The translations under genes were made by a program, and so were the position numbers. Of a DNA stretch of 64,000 nucleotides, positions 25,422-34,432 are shown piece after piece. Each line of letters starts with the position of its first letter. Within the stretch, counting starts at the first letter, position 1. Origin of the DNA: Flagellimonas allohymeniacidonis. Lineage in GTDB: Bacteria > Bacteroidota > Bacteroidia > Flavobacteriales > Flavobacteriaceae. The notes beneath the pieces are model-generated. The model was given only the letters and a program-made list of their open reading frames with translations. It made no database searches and was not told the origin of the DNA. Where the stretch lies: the NCBI RefSeq assembly GCF_004296335.1, contig NZ_SGIU01000001.1:783290-847289 (forward strand), read 5' to 3'.

Positions 25422-25891
25422 TCAGTCGTTAAGTTTTTGGGCTACACTATCATAGTATTCCCGTGAGAGCTTTTCGGTCCAAACGGTGGGTTCTTTCCCA
25501 TAAACAGCGATATAAGAAACCTTGTTGTCCACAGATGAGGTGTGCCAATGTTCTGTGCCCTTTGCGCATCGGATCACATCCCCTTTTTTCATGATAATGG
25601 GTTCCTTGCCTCTTTCTTGATAATACCCCTCACCTTCAACAACAATAATTACCTGAACTGTGGTGTGCTTGTGCCAATCTAAGGTGGAGTTGGCACTAAA
25701 GGTTGCTTCGGTAATGTTATAATCGAAATCCTCATCCGATTCTATTAAAAAGTTTAACCAAGCATCACCCAGATGATGGGTATTGGGAGCTTTGACCCCT
25801 TCACTTAATATGAGCTTAGATTGTACTCCGAGCTTTGGGCTTGTATTAAAAAGGGCACTGTAACGAGTAAAAGGGTAACTAAATTTTTCAT
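25422..25891 (-). pseudogene. Exported cupin-domain protein, frameshifted
   Basis: The ATG (25891) begins a good signal peptide, M-K-N-L-V-T-L-L-L-V-T-V-P-F-L-I-Q-A-Q, whose frame soon stops. The next frame then carries a complete cupin of about 130 residues: D-W-H-K-H-T-T-V-Q metal-ligand motif, V-E-G-E-G, K-K-G-D-V, then T-E-H-W-H. One added base near 25827-25830 would join the two parts as S-S-E-V-Q-S-K-L-I-L-S-E-G. The 470-base span, not a multiple of three, fits one lost base. It is the only minus-strand gene inside the accessory region. Function of the intact protein is unknown. Confidence 0.72.
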
Positions 25892-25969
25892 CGATGGAAC
25901 TTTAAATAAAAAATGTCTCAATTGAATACAAGATAGAAATTTCAGTTCAGTATCAAGATTTGGTGGATA

Positions 25970-26055
25970 TCCCCAGCTACCGCAAGATTGTATCTTACGG
26001 TCCCGCGATAGGTGTTGAACCCCTTTTCATTTTAGGGAAGCATTCTTTTCCCAAC
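25970..26055. repeat. R2 palindromic spacer, copy 7
   Basis: ATCCCCAGCTACCGCAAGAT-TGT-ATCTTACGG (hairpin 25980-26000, 8 of 9 paired), then CGCGATAGGTGTTGAACCCC and TTTTCATTTTAGGG. It ends near CCCAACAGG, about 45 bp before the serine hydrolase start. The 3' end is not preserved. Confidence 0.65.
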
Positions 26056-26101
26056 AGGTAACATTATTCCGCATCGGTCGTCCTCTAGGTAAACCAACAC
26101 C

Positions 26102-27244
26102 ATGGGACGACTTGTCATACTCCTTATACCCTTTTTACTTTTCATCAGCTGTAACATTCTTGATCAGAATAAGAACCAAAAGGCTGTAGAATATCTTGAA
26201 CAGGAAATGGAACAACAAGGAATCCCCGGATTGCAGGCTATTGTGATCCAAAAAAACGAAATTGTACTGTCTGAGAACTTGGGATTTGCAAACGTGCCCT
26301 TTTCGATACGAACACAAGAAAACACGATTTTCTCTATCAACTCCATAGCCAAAGTTTTTGCCGCCACAGCCATAATGCAACTGGTTGAAAAAGGAAAATT
26401 CCAAATTTCGGAACCCATTTCAATGCACATTGATGGTCTTCCTGACGATTGGAGCGAGATTACCATTGAACAACTCCTGAGTCATACTTCCGGACTTCCC
26501 GATATTGAAGACCCCAACACCGAAGGCCTCATTGGAGGAAAAGGACCGGATTCGGCTTGGGTAAAAGTGCGGAAAATGCCACTACAGTTTAAAGCTGGGG
26601 CAAAATTCAACTACAATGCCACCAATTACCTCTTGATTCAAAAACTCATTGAAAAGTATGGCGAAAGCTCCTTTGAAGCATTCGTTAAAAAAAATCAATT
26701 TGACATTGCACAAATGCACAAAACCGTATTCGGAAATTCCTTTGACGTGGTCGAAAACAAAAGCCCTACCTACAGCTATTATCTAATGGATAAAGCCATT
26801 GGAGATTACGTAAAAGGTGACCAGCTTTTAGAAGTAAGCGAAGAATTCCCTTCAATGCTTAGGGCTGATGCGGGTGCTTTCAGTTCTGCCCATGAAATGG
26901 CTAAGTGGGTGTTGGCTCTGCAATCGGGTAAGTTTTTACAGAACAACACTTCCATAGAAAAAATGTGGCAAGCCGTTCAGCTTGACGATGGCAGCTACGG
27001 GGGTTTTGGGGATATCTTTAATGGCTATGGCCTGGGATGGCCGGTGGTGAATCGCGAAAATCATCCAGCGGTATTGCCCATCGGTGGTGGTAGGGCTGCG
27101 TTCGCCATTTATCCAGAAGACAAGCTCACGATTATTCTATTCACCAATCTATCAGGTGTTCTGGTTCATGAAATCGTTGAAAGCCTATCCAAAATTTACC
27201 TAGACAACACCGATTCAAGCCCATACTGGACTACCCCACACTGA
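26102..27244 (+). CDS. Serine hydrolase lipoprotein, class C beta-lactamase family
   Basis: 380 residues. The lipoprotein signal ends L-F-I-S-C (Cys17). SxxK catalytic motif S-I-A-K has Ser81, Y-N-A-T is near residue 175, and the third motif is probably the G-G-G-R near 330. It shares the L-L-S-H-T-S-G-L-P-D block with the paralogue at 10660 but is lipid-anchored and clearly distinct elsewhere. It lies between an R2 spacer and a miniature R1-like palindrome. Confidence 0.87.
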   Translation: MGRLVILLIPFLLFISCNILDQNKNQKAVEYLEQEMEQQGIPGLQAIVIQKNEIVLSENLGFANVPFSIRTQENTIFSINSIAKVFAATAIMQLVEKGKFQISEPISMHIDGLPDDWSEITIEQLLSHTSGLPDIEDPNTEGLIGGKGPDSAWVKVRKMPLQFKAGAKFNYNATNYLLIQKLIEKYGESSFEAFVKKNQFDIAQMHKTVFGNSFDVVENKSPTYSYYLMDKAIGDYVKGDQLLEVSEEFPSMLRADAGAFSSAHEMAKWVLALQSGKFLQNNTSIEKMWQAVQLDDGSYGGFGDIFNGYGLGWPVVNRENHPAVLPIGGGRAAFAIYPEDKLTIILFTNLSGVLVHEIVESLSKIYLDNTDSSPYWTTPH

Positions 27245-27289
27245 AATCTGGGATCAACCAGGCTTTCTGGTTAAATCTCTGTAACTTAT

Positions 27290-27345
27290 AACAGGCTATT
27301 ATAGGGCGATAGCCCGCATCCCTTGGTTACAACCTAAGGTTGTCA
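27290..27345. repeat. Miniature R1/R2-like palindrome at the right end of the region
   Basis: AACA-GGCTAT (27294-27299) pairs with ATAGCC (27309-27314), repeating the R1 outer-arm core with almost no interior. CCGCATCCC and an imperfect CCTTGGTT/AACCTAAGG stem follow. It probably marks the right margin of the array-type DNA. Confidence 0.4.
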
Positions 27346-27384
27346 CATTCGCCAAAAGCGATCGTCCTTATAAAAACAACCTGT

Positions 27385-28635
27385 ATGAAAAATACAATCC
27401 TTTGGCTTGTCCTCACCTTGTTTTTGTTTTCCTTTCAGCCAAAAACTCCTGACCCGCAACCTAAAAGTATGAGCATGGAGCTTACCAACGGTCGTTGGTT
27501 CAATGGCCATACTTTTGAGCAACGAACCGTATGGGTCAACAACGGAGTTTTAAGTTTTACCCAAGGGAATATCCAAAACGACACGGTGATAGACCTCACA
27601 GGCAAGTATGTAATACCCCCTTTTGCCGAGGCCCATAACCACAATCTGGAAAGCGATTACGGACTGGAGAAACGCATTAAGGCTTATCTGGATAATGGAG
27701 TGTTTTATGTAAAACATCTTTCATCCATAAAGAAGCGAGTGGATCCCTTGCTACACCACTACAATAAACCAACGGGTTTGGACGTAAGTTGGGCCCATGC
27801 TCCTCTTACCGCAACCGGCGGGCATCCTGTTGCCCTTAGAAAACGATTTTTGGATTACGGGTATTTCGATGGGCTATTCAATTCCTTGGAAGAGATTGAG
27901 TCACATGGCTTCTTTATTGTGGACACGGAGGAGGACCTCAACCGTAAATGGGACCAAGTACTATCGTTTCAACCTGATTTCATCAAAATCAACCTCCTCT
28001 ATTCCGAAGAGTACCAAAAGCGAAAAAACGATACGGCTTATTTTGGCCAAAAGGGCCTTGATCCAAACTTGGTTCCGAAAATCGTTTCAAAAGCACATAA
28101 CGATAATTTAAGGGTAAGCGCCCATGTGGCCACGGCCCATGATTTTCATGTGGCGGTGACCTCCGGGGTCGATGAAATTGCACATCTACCTGAGATTCAT
28201 AATGGGAAGCTTATTTCGGCCAAAGATGCAAAATTGGCGAAAGAAAATGAGGTGGTTGTGGTGACCACGGCATCCTTGGTGACGAAAAACAAGAAAAAAC
28301 CGAATTACGAACAGCTGCTGGCCAATATTGCTTCGAACCTTAAGATCTTGAAAGATGCTGGTGTTCAAATTGCCATTGGCTCGGATATGTACAACGACAC
28401 TTCTGCTGAGGAATTCAAACTTTTACATTCCCTCAAGGTCTTCGACAATCGCGAACTCCTTAAAATGTGGTGCGAAAACTCAGCAACCACCACCTTTCCC
28501 AATAGAAAAATTGGTTTTTTAAAAGAAGGCTATGACGCCAGCTTTTTGGTATTGAATACCAATCCTTTGGATAGTATTGAGGACATCAACGACCAAATCA
28601 GTTTAAAAGTGAAGCAGGGTACCATCTTGCCATAA
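27385..28635 (+). CDS. Exported amidohydrolase
   Basis: 416 residues from the ATG at 27385, which gives M-K-N-T-I-L-W-L-V-L-T-L-F-L-F-S-F as export signal. Metal ligands of the amidohydrolase barrel are seen: H-N-H near residues 84-86, the Lys in D-F-I-K-I-N near 200, two His (S-A-H-V and A-H-L-P), and the Asp in I-G-S-D-M near 333. The C-terminal D-A-S-F-L-V-L-N-T-N-P-L is typical of this family. The substrate is unknown; imidazolonepropionase/prolidase-like members hydrolyse cyclic amides or peptides. Confidence 0.85.
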   Translation: MKNTILWLVLTLFLFSFQPKTPDPQPKSMSMELTNGRWFNGHTFEQRTVWVNNGVLSFTQGNIQNDTVIDLTGKYVIPPFAEAHNHNLESDYGLEKRIKAYLDNGVFYVKHLSSIKKRVDPLLHHYNKPTGLDVSWAHAPLTATGGHPVALRKRFLDYGYFDGLFNSLEEIESHGFFIVDTEEDLNRKWDQVLSFQPDFIKINLLYSEEYQKRKNDTAYFGQKGLDPNLVPKIVSKAHNDNLRVSAHVATAHDFHVAVTSGVDEIAHLPEIHNGKLISAKDAKLAKENEVVVVTTASLVTKNKKKPNYEQLLANIASNLKILKDAGVQIAIGSDMYNDTSAEEFKLLHSLKVFDNRELLKMWCENSATTTFPNRKIGFLKEGYDASFLVLNTNPLDSIEDINDQISLKVKQGTILP

Positions 28636-28719
28636 TTAGAATTTGCAGCTCGCGAATGCGGATTTCCGTGCCCTTTGCCCAGACTAGGGTTTTACTCTTC
28701 CAGTGCGTATCTTTACACT

Positions 28720-29127
28720 GTGGAAAAGGACAAAAAAGTGATACTTTTTGACGGTGTTTGCAACCTCTGTAACGGTGCCATTCAATTTATCATTAAACGC
28801 GACAAAAAAGATGTGTTTCGCTATGCTGCTCTTCAAAGTGAGATTGGCAAGGAGCTTATCCAAGAGCGTTCTATCGATACTACCAAAGTGGATTCCATCA
28901 TACTTATCGAGCCAGGCGTGGCCTATTTCACCAAATCGGATGCAGCTCTTAGAATTGCCCAGGATTTTGGAGGTCTTTGGAAAGGTTTGGCCCTCTTCAC
29001 ATGGATTCCGAAAGTCTTTCGAGATGCCATCTACGACCTTATCGCCCGAAACCGCTACAAGTGGTTCGGCCGAAAAGATGCCTGTATGATTCCTACTCCT
29101 GAACTGCAGGCTAAGTTTTTGGGTTAA
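28720..29127 (+). CDS. DCC-family thiol-disulfide protein (DUF393)
   Basis: 135 residues from a GTG giving M-E-K-D-K-K-V-I-L-F. The family motif D-G-V-C-N-L-C has Cys14 and Cys17. R-Y-A-A-L-Q-S and the later D-A-A-L-R and R-Y-K-W-F-G-R-K-D-A-C-M-I-P blocks are diagnostic. A TATCTTTA box (28708-28715) lies directly before the start, which implies an almost leaderless message. An upstream TTG (28675) would precede that box and is less likely. Confidence 0.87.
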   Translation: MEKDKKVILFDGVCNLCNGAIQFIIKRDKKDVFRYAALQSEIGKELIQERSIDTTKVDSIILIEPGVAYFTKSDAALRIAQDFGGLWKGLALFTWIPKVFRDAIYDLIARNRYKWFGRKDACMIPTPELQAKFLG

Positions 29128-29235
29128 CTCACCCAAAGCACCCTCTTCCTCTCCAAAAAAGCCCCGTAGATCATTGCTGGTTTTAAATAAGTGGGTTGAA
29201 TTTTAGGTTTGGGTTATAATTCTAATCCGACCGTT

Positions 29236-31332
29236 ATGAAAAATCTAATCATTCTCTTTTTTACGCTCCCCTTTCTTTTGTTCGCCAACGAACGAAAAGT
29301 ACCTTCAAAAATCAAGGAAGTAACTGTGTACTTAAGCGGGGCACAGATCACAAGAACGGCCCAATGCCATCTCTTGGAAGGGTCCAATGAGGTCATTTTC
29401 ACCGGCCTGTCTCACAAAATTGATGAAAGCAGCATTCAAGTTTCGGGCCTTAGCGCAGTTTCAATTCTTTCCATTGCCTACGACATCAACTATCTGGACC
29501 AAAAGGAAAGCAATCCACAAGTGCAGACCTGGGAAGACGAAATAAAAAGCTTGGAATACAAAATGGCTCTCTTAAAAAACAAAATTCTGGGATTGCAGGA
29601 AGAGGAAAAAGTCATTAATACCAATCGATTGGTCAGTACCGACAACCAAGCGCTTAGCCTAGAAAAGGTAAAACAGATAAGCCAGTACTACCGCGAGCGC
29701 ATTACCGGCATTAAAAACGAAATCTTTAAGACCCAACTCGAAATCACTGAGCTGAACTTGGAGAAGAACGCCTTGCAAAAACAAATCGCCGAGGCCAATC
29801 AAGTTCCAGAAAAAGAACAAGGGGAAATTACCATTAAGTTTGATGCGCCCATCACCACTGACCTTAATATCACCTTAAACTATATGGTGAAGGATGCTGG
29901 CTGGGTGCCCAATTACGATATTAAGTCCACCTCCCTCAACGCACCGCTCAACTTGGCCTATAAGGCCAACGTTTACCAAAATACAGGTCAAGACTGGGAG
30001 GACGTTAAAGTGGTCTTGTCCACGGGCAACCCTAATTACAACATAGCCAAGCCCAATGTGGAGACCCAGTATCTGAATTTTGTGAGCTCCTATCAAAAAA
30101 GATATGCTCCCTCTGCCAAGAAAAAGGGCTATGCTTTTAATCCCAATGTAAAAAAGGTGGCCGGTACGGTGACGGATGCTTCTGGACTGCCCTTACCTGG
30201 GGTCAATGTTGTGATCAAAGGCACCTCAACAGGTACTGCCACCGACTTTGATGGTAATTACACGCTAGACGTTCCCTTCGGGCAAGAGTTGGTCTTCTCC
30301 TATATCGGCCAAGTCACCCAAGAGCTTCCTTTATATTCCTCCATCATGAACGTTCGTATGGAGGAGGATTTCCAAGCTTTGGATGAGGTGGTGGTTGTTG
30401 GTTATGGCCAATCGAATAGCAACAATATAACAGGAGCAGTATACTCTGTTAGTCCTGAACGATTGATTCAGGGTAAAACTGCGGGTGTTCAAATACGAGG
30501 TACCTCAGGGTTAGCAGGCGCAACTTCTAAAATTCGATACCAAGAACCCACTCCATTATACATTGTGGATGGTATTCCTGTTGAAGGATTTTCTGAAGGG
30601 GATTTGGATGCGAGTGAAATACAAAATATTGAAATACTAAAGGGTTCCAATACTGCCATTTATGGAAGCCGAGGCAGCAATGGAGTGGTTTTGATTACCA
30701 CTAAAAAGAGCAGCGTTAAGGAAGGGGCTACCAAAACGGAGTTCGCAATCAAAAAACCATATTCGGTGGTTTCGGATGGAGATATTACCGCTATTGAGAT
30801 CAACACCTTTAAGATGCCTGCCAATTACGAGTACTTTGCTACACCACTTATTAATGAAAATGTCTTTTTGACTGCTAGTTTTAAGGATTGGGAAAAACAT
30901 CAACTATTGCCCGGGGAGGCCAACATCTACTTCGAGGGTACCTATGCCGGGAAAACTGTGCTGGACCCCTACACCACCAAAAAGAAAATGGTACTTTCCT
31001 TGGGGATAGATCCCAACATCACTGTAACCCGGACGCAGGAACGGAACTTTAAGCGGAAATCCTTTACGGGCAATAATCGCATCTTGGACCGAACCTATAT
31101 ATTGGAAGTTAAAAACAACAAAAATGTGGCGGTTGACTTTAAATTAATGGACCGCATTCCAAAATCACAAAACAAAGAAATCAAGGTGGAGGATATCGTA
31201 ACCAACTCCGCAGACTATGATCAGAAAAAGGGATTGTTAACTTGGAAAATGAAATTAAATTCCAAACAAACCCAAACGGAGACCTTTTCGTTTCAGGTGA
31301 AATATCCGAGAGGGAGGTATATTTCCCTCTAA
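29236..31332 (+). CDS. MuiA/DUF4139-type protein with inserted CarboxypepD-like and TonB-plug modules
   Basis: 698 residues from the ATG at 29236 (signal ends near L-L-F-A-N). The N-terminal DUF4140-like part starts V-T-V-Y-L-S-G-A-Q-I and is followed by a coiled coil (about 95-190). The DUF4139 beta region (V-K-D-A-G-W-V-P-N-Y-D) is interrupted near residue 305 by a CarboxypepD-regulatory-like domain (V-A-G-T-V-T-D, D-F-D-G-N-Y-T). A TonB plug-like piece comes next (E-V-V-V-V-G-Y-G, L-Y-I-V-D-G, A-I-Y-G-S-R-G-S-N-G-V) to about 491. DUF4139 then resumes to the end. There is no beta-barrel, so it is not a transporter. The insert may recruit it to outer-membrane or TonB partners (inference). 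Confidence 0.85.
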   Translation: MKNLIILFFTLPFLLFANERKVPSKIKEVTVYLSGAQITRTAQCHLLEGSNEVIFTGLSHKIDESSIQVSGLSAVSILSIAYDINYLDQKESNPQVQTWEDEIKSLEYKMALLKNKILGLQEEEKVINTNRLVSTDNQALSLEKVKQISQYYRERITGIKNEIFKTQLEITELNLEKNALQKQIAEANQVPEKEQGEITIKFDAPITTDLNITLNYMVKDAGWVPNYDIKSTSLNAPLNLAYKANVYQNTGQDWEDVKVVLSTGNPNYNIAKPNVETQYLNFVSSYQKRYAPSAKKKGYAFNPNVKKVAGTVTDASGLPLPGVNVVIKGTSTGTATDFDGNYTLDVPFGQELVFSYIGQVTQELPLYSSIMNVRMEEDFQALDEVVVVGYGQSNSNNITGAVYSVSPERLIQGKTAGVQIRGTSGLAGATSKIRYQEPTPLYIVDGIPVEGFSEGDLDASEIQNIEILKGSNTAIYGSRGSNGVVLITTKKSSVKEGATKTEFAIKKPYSVVSDGDITAIEINTFKMPANYEYFATPLINENVFLTASFKDWEKHQLLPGEANIYFEGTYAGKTVLDPYTTKKKMVLSLGIDPNITVTRTQERNFKRKSFTGNNRILDRTYILEVKNNKNVAVDFKLMDRIPKSQNKEIKVEDIVTNSADYDQKKGLLTWKMKLNSKQTQTETFSFQVKYPRGRYISL

Positions 31333-31352
31333 CTGGAATTCATTTAAAAATT

Positions 31353-31389
31353 ATCCCTAAAATGGTAGGTTCTTTACCATTTTAGGGAT
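31353..31389. terminator. Strong hairpin after the MuiA-like gene
   Basis: ATCCCTAAAATGGTA and TACCATTTTAGGGAT form a perfect 15-bp stem with a 7-base loop, 20 bp after the stop. There is no long T-run, so termination may be weaker than the stem suggests; it could also protect the 3' end. The rest of the gap to 31617 holds nothing convincing. Confidence 0.65.
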
Positions 31390-31617
31390 TATTCGCTAAT
31401 ATCCCTGATGTATTAACTAAAAATTAATTTTTTCATTGGATTTTTGGCAATAACTGGCACCGAATTTGTGACGTTTTTATTACGGTTCCACCGAATTTTT
31501 TGGCTCTTCTTTTTCCATTCAAGACCCCATGAGCAATCTTCTGGGAAAAGGCTTCATGAATTTCGTGGATACTCGGTGTGCGTAGCCTTTTACTAACAAA
31601 AAAAATCAAAATTGAAA

Positions 31618-32472
31618 ATGAAAAAGTTATTTCTACTCTTATTTCTGCCACTTGCATTTGTGGCCTTTGCCCAAACCGGCAACAACGACATTCTATTCAC
31701 CAACTCCGGTGAAATCATCCAAGGAAAGGTGGTTAAGGTAACGGCCTCCTCCATCAGTTTTAGTTATCCGGGGGAAACCTTGATCAATGAGTTAAGTACA
31801 ACCAACCTGCAAAAGATTGTTTTTTCCAGTGGGCGTACCCAAAACTTTTCGGGTTCCCCAGAAAGTTCTAGTGCCACTAAAATGGTAGCAAAAGAAAATT
31901 TTATACCAGAACAAACGAAAGAACCTATTCCAACGGAAGAAATCTTTTTGGGCCCTGGCGTAGAAAACAACAAGTTGGTTGTGGTGCCTTCCAGTTTTAC
32001 CAAAAATGGAGGTTTTGACAAGGATACCTCAAGCCAAATCACACGATTCGCAACGACCTATTTAGCGGATAAGAACCAATCACAACCCATAGAAGTGCAA
32101 GAGATGTCAAAGACGATCAGCATGTTGGTCGATGCAGGTATTGGCTTTCAACAATTGGCCACCTCCCCCATCGACAAATTACAAGCAGCTTTAAAAGCTG
32201 AGCATCTGGTCATTATTACTGTGAGTGAAACCAAGAATCAATCTAAACCCAAAAGCTCCGGATTTTATGATGATGCTCCTGCCCAAGAAGCAGAGTCAAG
32301 CTTAAAATACGATATTGAACTAATCGTCTATGGTGGTGAGGGCAAAGAAACCTATTCCACGAAGCTTTCGGATGAGCGTTCATATAAATCCAACTTGGCA
32401 AGTGGGGGCCAAGAATGGAAAACAGGATTGAAGTATGTCTTAGATCAAGTATTGACCTCTGCCAATCTATAA
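31618..32472 (+). CDS. Exported protein of unknown function
   Basis: 284 residues from the ATG at 31618 (signal M-K-K-L-F-L-L-L-F-L-P-L-A-F-V-A-F-A-Q). The first mature 60 residues (I-L-F-T-N-S-G-E-I-I-Q-G-K-V-V-K-V) resemble short beta-barrel domains common in Bacteroidota exported proteins. A low-complexity linker then leads to an alpha/beta domain from about 130 to the end. No catalytic motif recognised. A strong terminator follows. Confidence 0.72.
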   Translation: MKKLFLLLFLPLAFVAFAQTGNNDILFTNSGEIIQGKVVKVTASSISFSYPGETLINELSTTNLQKIVFSSGRTQNFSGSPESSSATKMVAKENFIPEQTKEPIPTEEIFLGPGVENNKLVVVPSSFTKNGGFDKDTSSQITRFATTYLADKNQSQPIEVQEMSKTISMLVDAGIGFQQLATSPIDKLQAALKAEHLVIITVSETKNQSKPKSSGFYDDAPAQEAESSLKYDIELIVYGGEGKETYSTKLSDERSYKSNLASGGQEWKTGLKYVLDQVLTSANL

Positions 32473-32480
32473 AAAAATTA

Positions 32481-32508
32481 AGGCGGACCTTAGAGTCCGC
32501 CTTTTTTT
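32481..32508. terminator. Rho-independent terminator, probably bidirectional
   Basis: AGGCGGAC-CTTAGA-GTCCGCCT followed by a T-run on the plus strand and preceded by an A-run. It therefore serves both convergent genes ending at 32472 and 32515. Confidence 0.9.
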
Positions 32509-32514
32509 ATTCCA

Positions 32515-33246
32515 TTATTCAAAAGAAATGGGTGTTGTAAGTAACTCAATAACCTCCTCATCTCCTTCAAATTGCTTTTCCCAGTTGTACACTACTTGTT
32601 TATAGGGATTATATCCCATGAGCACCAATTTTTGGTTGCGGTGGGCTTCCACCATGCTACGTACCCTAAATCGTGATGTTTCTGGGTCCTGTTCCATTAT
32701 AGCTTTTATGGTCTCTCCTAATTCCTCCCGCCAAGAAAGGGACTTGATCAAATCGTCCCGAGTAATTTCATCAAGCCCGGGCGCCATTTCAATCTCATTC
32801 TTTTTTGAATTCGAATACATGTGTTGAATCTCTAGTTTGGCAAGAGAGGAATATTCCTTGGCTTTGTATTTCGCTTCCACTTCCTCCACTGTGTTTCCTT
32901 GAATAGGTGCACTGAAAACCGCTACCTCCCCTGGCACCAATATTTCTCGGTGCAGCAGCCCAACCCCGGGCATATTGCTCCGACCAATAATAAAATCGTT
33001 CGCTCCCAAACGTTTATGGATAATCAATGTGTCCATTCGAATTTTATCATATTCTTCAATGGGTTCCCGTTCATCTTTGGAAAGGAACATGTTTTCCATT
33101 TCGACCATGCTTCGGACATCTCCATTTCTATCAAAACCATAAGCTTTAAGGGGAAATCGTTTTTCTATGTCCTGTTGGGCCAGACCATTCAATATAAGGG
33201 CAAAAAAGGCGACAAGGCCCACAATGGGGGCTTTCAAATTTTTCAT
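32515..33246 (-). CDS. Exported protein of unknown function
   Basis: 243 residues. The signal peptide ends L-N-G-L-A-Q (about residue 23). The mature part is acidic and mixed alpha/beta; G-V-G-L-L-H-R-E-I-L-V-P-G-E is the most conserved-looking stretch. No family recognised. It starts 13 bp after the stop of the QEGLA carboxypeptidase gene, so it may be the last gene of that minus-strand cluster. Confidence 0.7.
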   Translation of the reverse strand: MKNLKAPIVGLVAFFALILNGLAQQDIEKRFPLKAYGFDRNGDVRSMVEMENMFLSKDEREPIEEYDKIRMDTLIIHKRLGANDFIIGRSNMPGVGLLHREILVPGEVAVFSAPIQGNTVEEVEAKYKAKEYSSLAKLEIQHMYSNSKKNEIEMAPGLDEITRDDLIKSLSWREELGETIKAIMEQDPETSRFRVRSMVEAHRNQKLVLMGYNPYKQVVYNWEKQFEGDEEVIELLTTPISFE

Positions 33247-33259
33247 AAGGTATTGGTTC

Positions 33260-34432
33260 TTATCTTAGGTTGTTCAAGATAAAATCCAAAGTCTTATTGG
33301 TATTCAACTTTTGTGTGAAAGAAAGGGTTTTGTGTGTAATTGGCTGGGCCAGTCCCAAAGTATGAAGGTATTTAATGGTGTCCTCGTCTTCGAGGGCCAC
33401 CTTGCCGGAAAGTAGAATGTCAAGACTTTCCTCCCTTTGGTACCGTTTATAGATTTTGCGCAACCCGCTTAAGTATAATCGGTCTTTTGTAAAACCTCCA
33501 CCCCTATGGGCCCGAAGTGTGATGCCAAAAGCCTCATCTCGATTGAGCTTGTAATGGCCATGGATCAAATCAAAAGTATCGGCAAAAGAATAGCCCTTAA
33601 TCAAACTATCGGCGGCCAGCACGCGATAGGCCAGCTCCTTAAGCCGTTTCAAGGTCAGGGCCCCTCCCATATATTCGCTGAAAACCGCCAAACCTTCTTG
33701 GGTTTCCACATTTTTGGGAAATCCGTTTGAGAATACTTTCAAAGGTTGAAGCAACCCATTATAAGTGGTCACCAAGTGTATGCCTATTTCGTGATTGGCG
33801 AGAGTGAGCAGCTGGTTTTTACTGAATTTGACGTTCTTTTTTATTAGAAGAGCCTGAGCGCTATTACTCACCATGGCCTCGGCAGCAATATTTGTGGAAT
33901 ACTTAATGTTAATCGGGAAATCGTATTGCTTGGCAAAATCTTCAAAATAGGAACAGGCCTCATGGGGGGTATATACCTTTTCCATATCGGCGGAAGTGGG
34001 TTCATCAGCAAAATGGAGAATGAAGCGCGCATTTTGAACATCTTTTTCCGTAGGCGTGCCATATACGCTTAGTGAATTGTAATAAAAATGCCTCCCTTTT
34101 CCAATAGTCTCTATGCACTGGATCATATTGGAGTAATAGTTGATAACATCCATATACATTTTACAGATGGTATCATCTTGAATGCGCTCTAAACGTTGGG
34201 CAAAGAAAAGCCGCTGTAGCTTAAATGGATTGAATTGAACCTTCGGATAGGTAAATTCGGGGTCAATAGCGTACTTCGAGGTAAAAAAACGATGCTTTTC
34301 CTTCTCTATGTTCTTCGGATTCACATAGCTCAGCAACTCAATACTCTTAATCAAGCGGTCGAGATTGGCATCGACCTCAAAAACATGGCCGTATTGCCTT
34401 TCCAACTCCTGTATTTGTTCTGTCTTCATCAT
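33260..34432 (-). CDS. DUF1704/QEGLA-motif metallocarboxypeptidase-like protein
   Basis: 390 residues. It has the QEGLA motif (T-Q-E-G-L-A-V-F-S-E-Y) that names the family (TIGR02421, DUF1704) and the zinc site H-E-I-G-I-H (HExxxH) near residue 222. Eukaryotic relatives are tyrosine carboxypeptidases of the MATCAP group. The bacterial substrate is unknown. The start overlaps the stop of the N-formylglutamate amidohydrolase gene (ATGATGA), so the two are translationally coupled. Confidence 0.87.
   Translation of the reverse strand: MMKTEQIQELERQYGHVFEVDANLDRLIKSIELLSYVNPKNIEKEKHRFFTSKYAIDPEFTYPKVQFNPFKLQRLFFAQRLERIQDDTICKMYMDVINYYSNMIQCIETIGKGRHFYYNSLSVYGTPTEKDVQNARFILHFADEPTSADMEKVYTPHEACSYFEDFAKQYDFPINIKYSTNIAAEAMVSNSAQALLIKKNVKFSKNQLLTLANHEIGIHLVTTYNGLLQPLKVFSNGFPKNVETQEGLAVFSEYMGGALTLKRLKELAYRVLAADSLIKGYSFADTFDLIHGHYKLNRDEAFGITLRAHRGGGFTKDRLYLSGLRKIYKRYQREESLDILLSGKVALEDEDTIKYLHTLGLAQPITHKTLSFTQKLNTNKTLDFILNNLR

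Noticed and set aside
16388-26055. Repeated hairpins considered as a CRISPR array
   Set aside because: R2 copies are 0.6-3 kb apart with whole genes between them and have no regular short spacers or cas genes.
12293-27345. Array explained as an IS element or prophage
   Set aside because: No transposase, integrase, phage structural or tRNA-attachment features were found; genes are unrelated single units.
31433-31657. Minus-strand reading frame of 74 codons in the gap before 31618
   Set aside because: Starts inside the signal-peptide region of the plus-strand gene, no recognisable family, and lies over the region with no other coding evidence. It might be a gene remnant, but support is insufficient.
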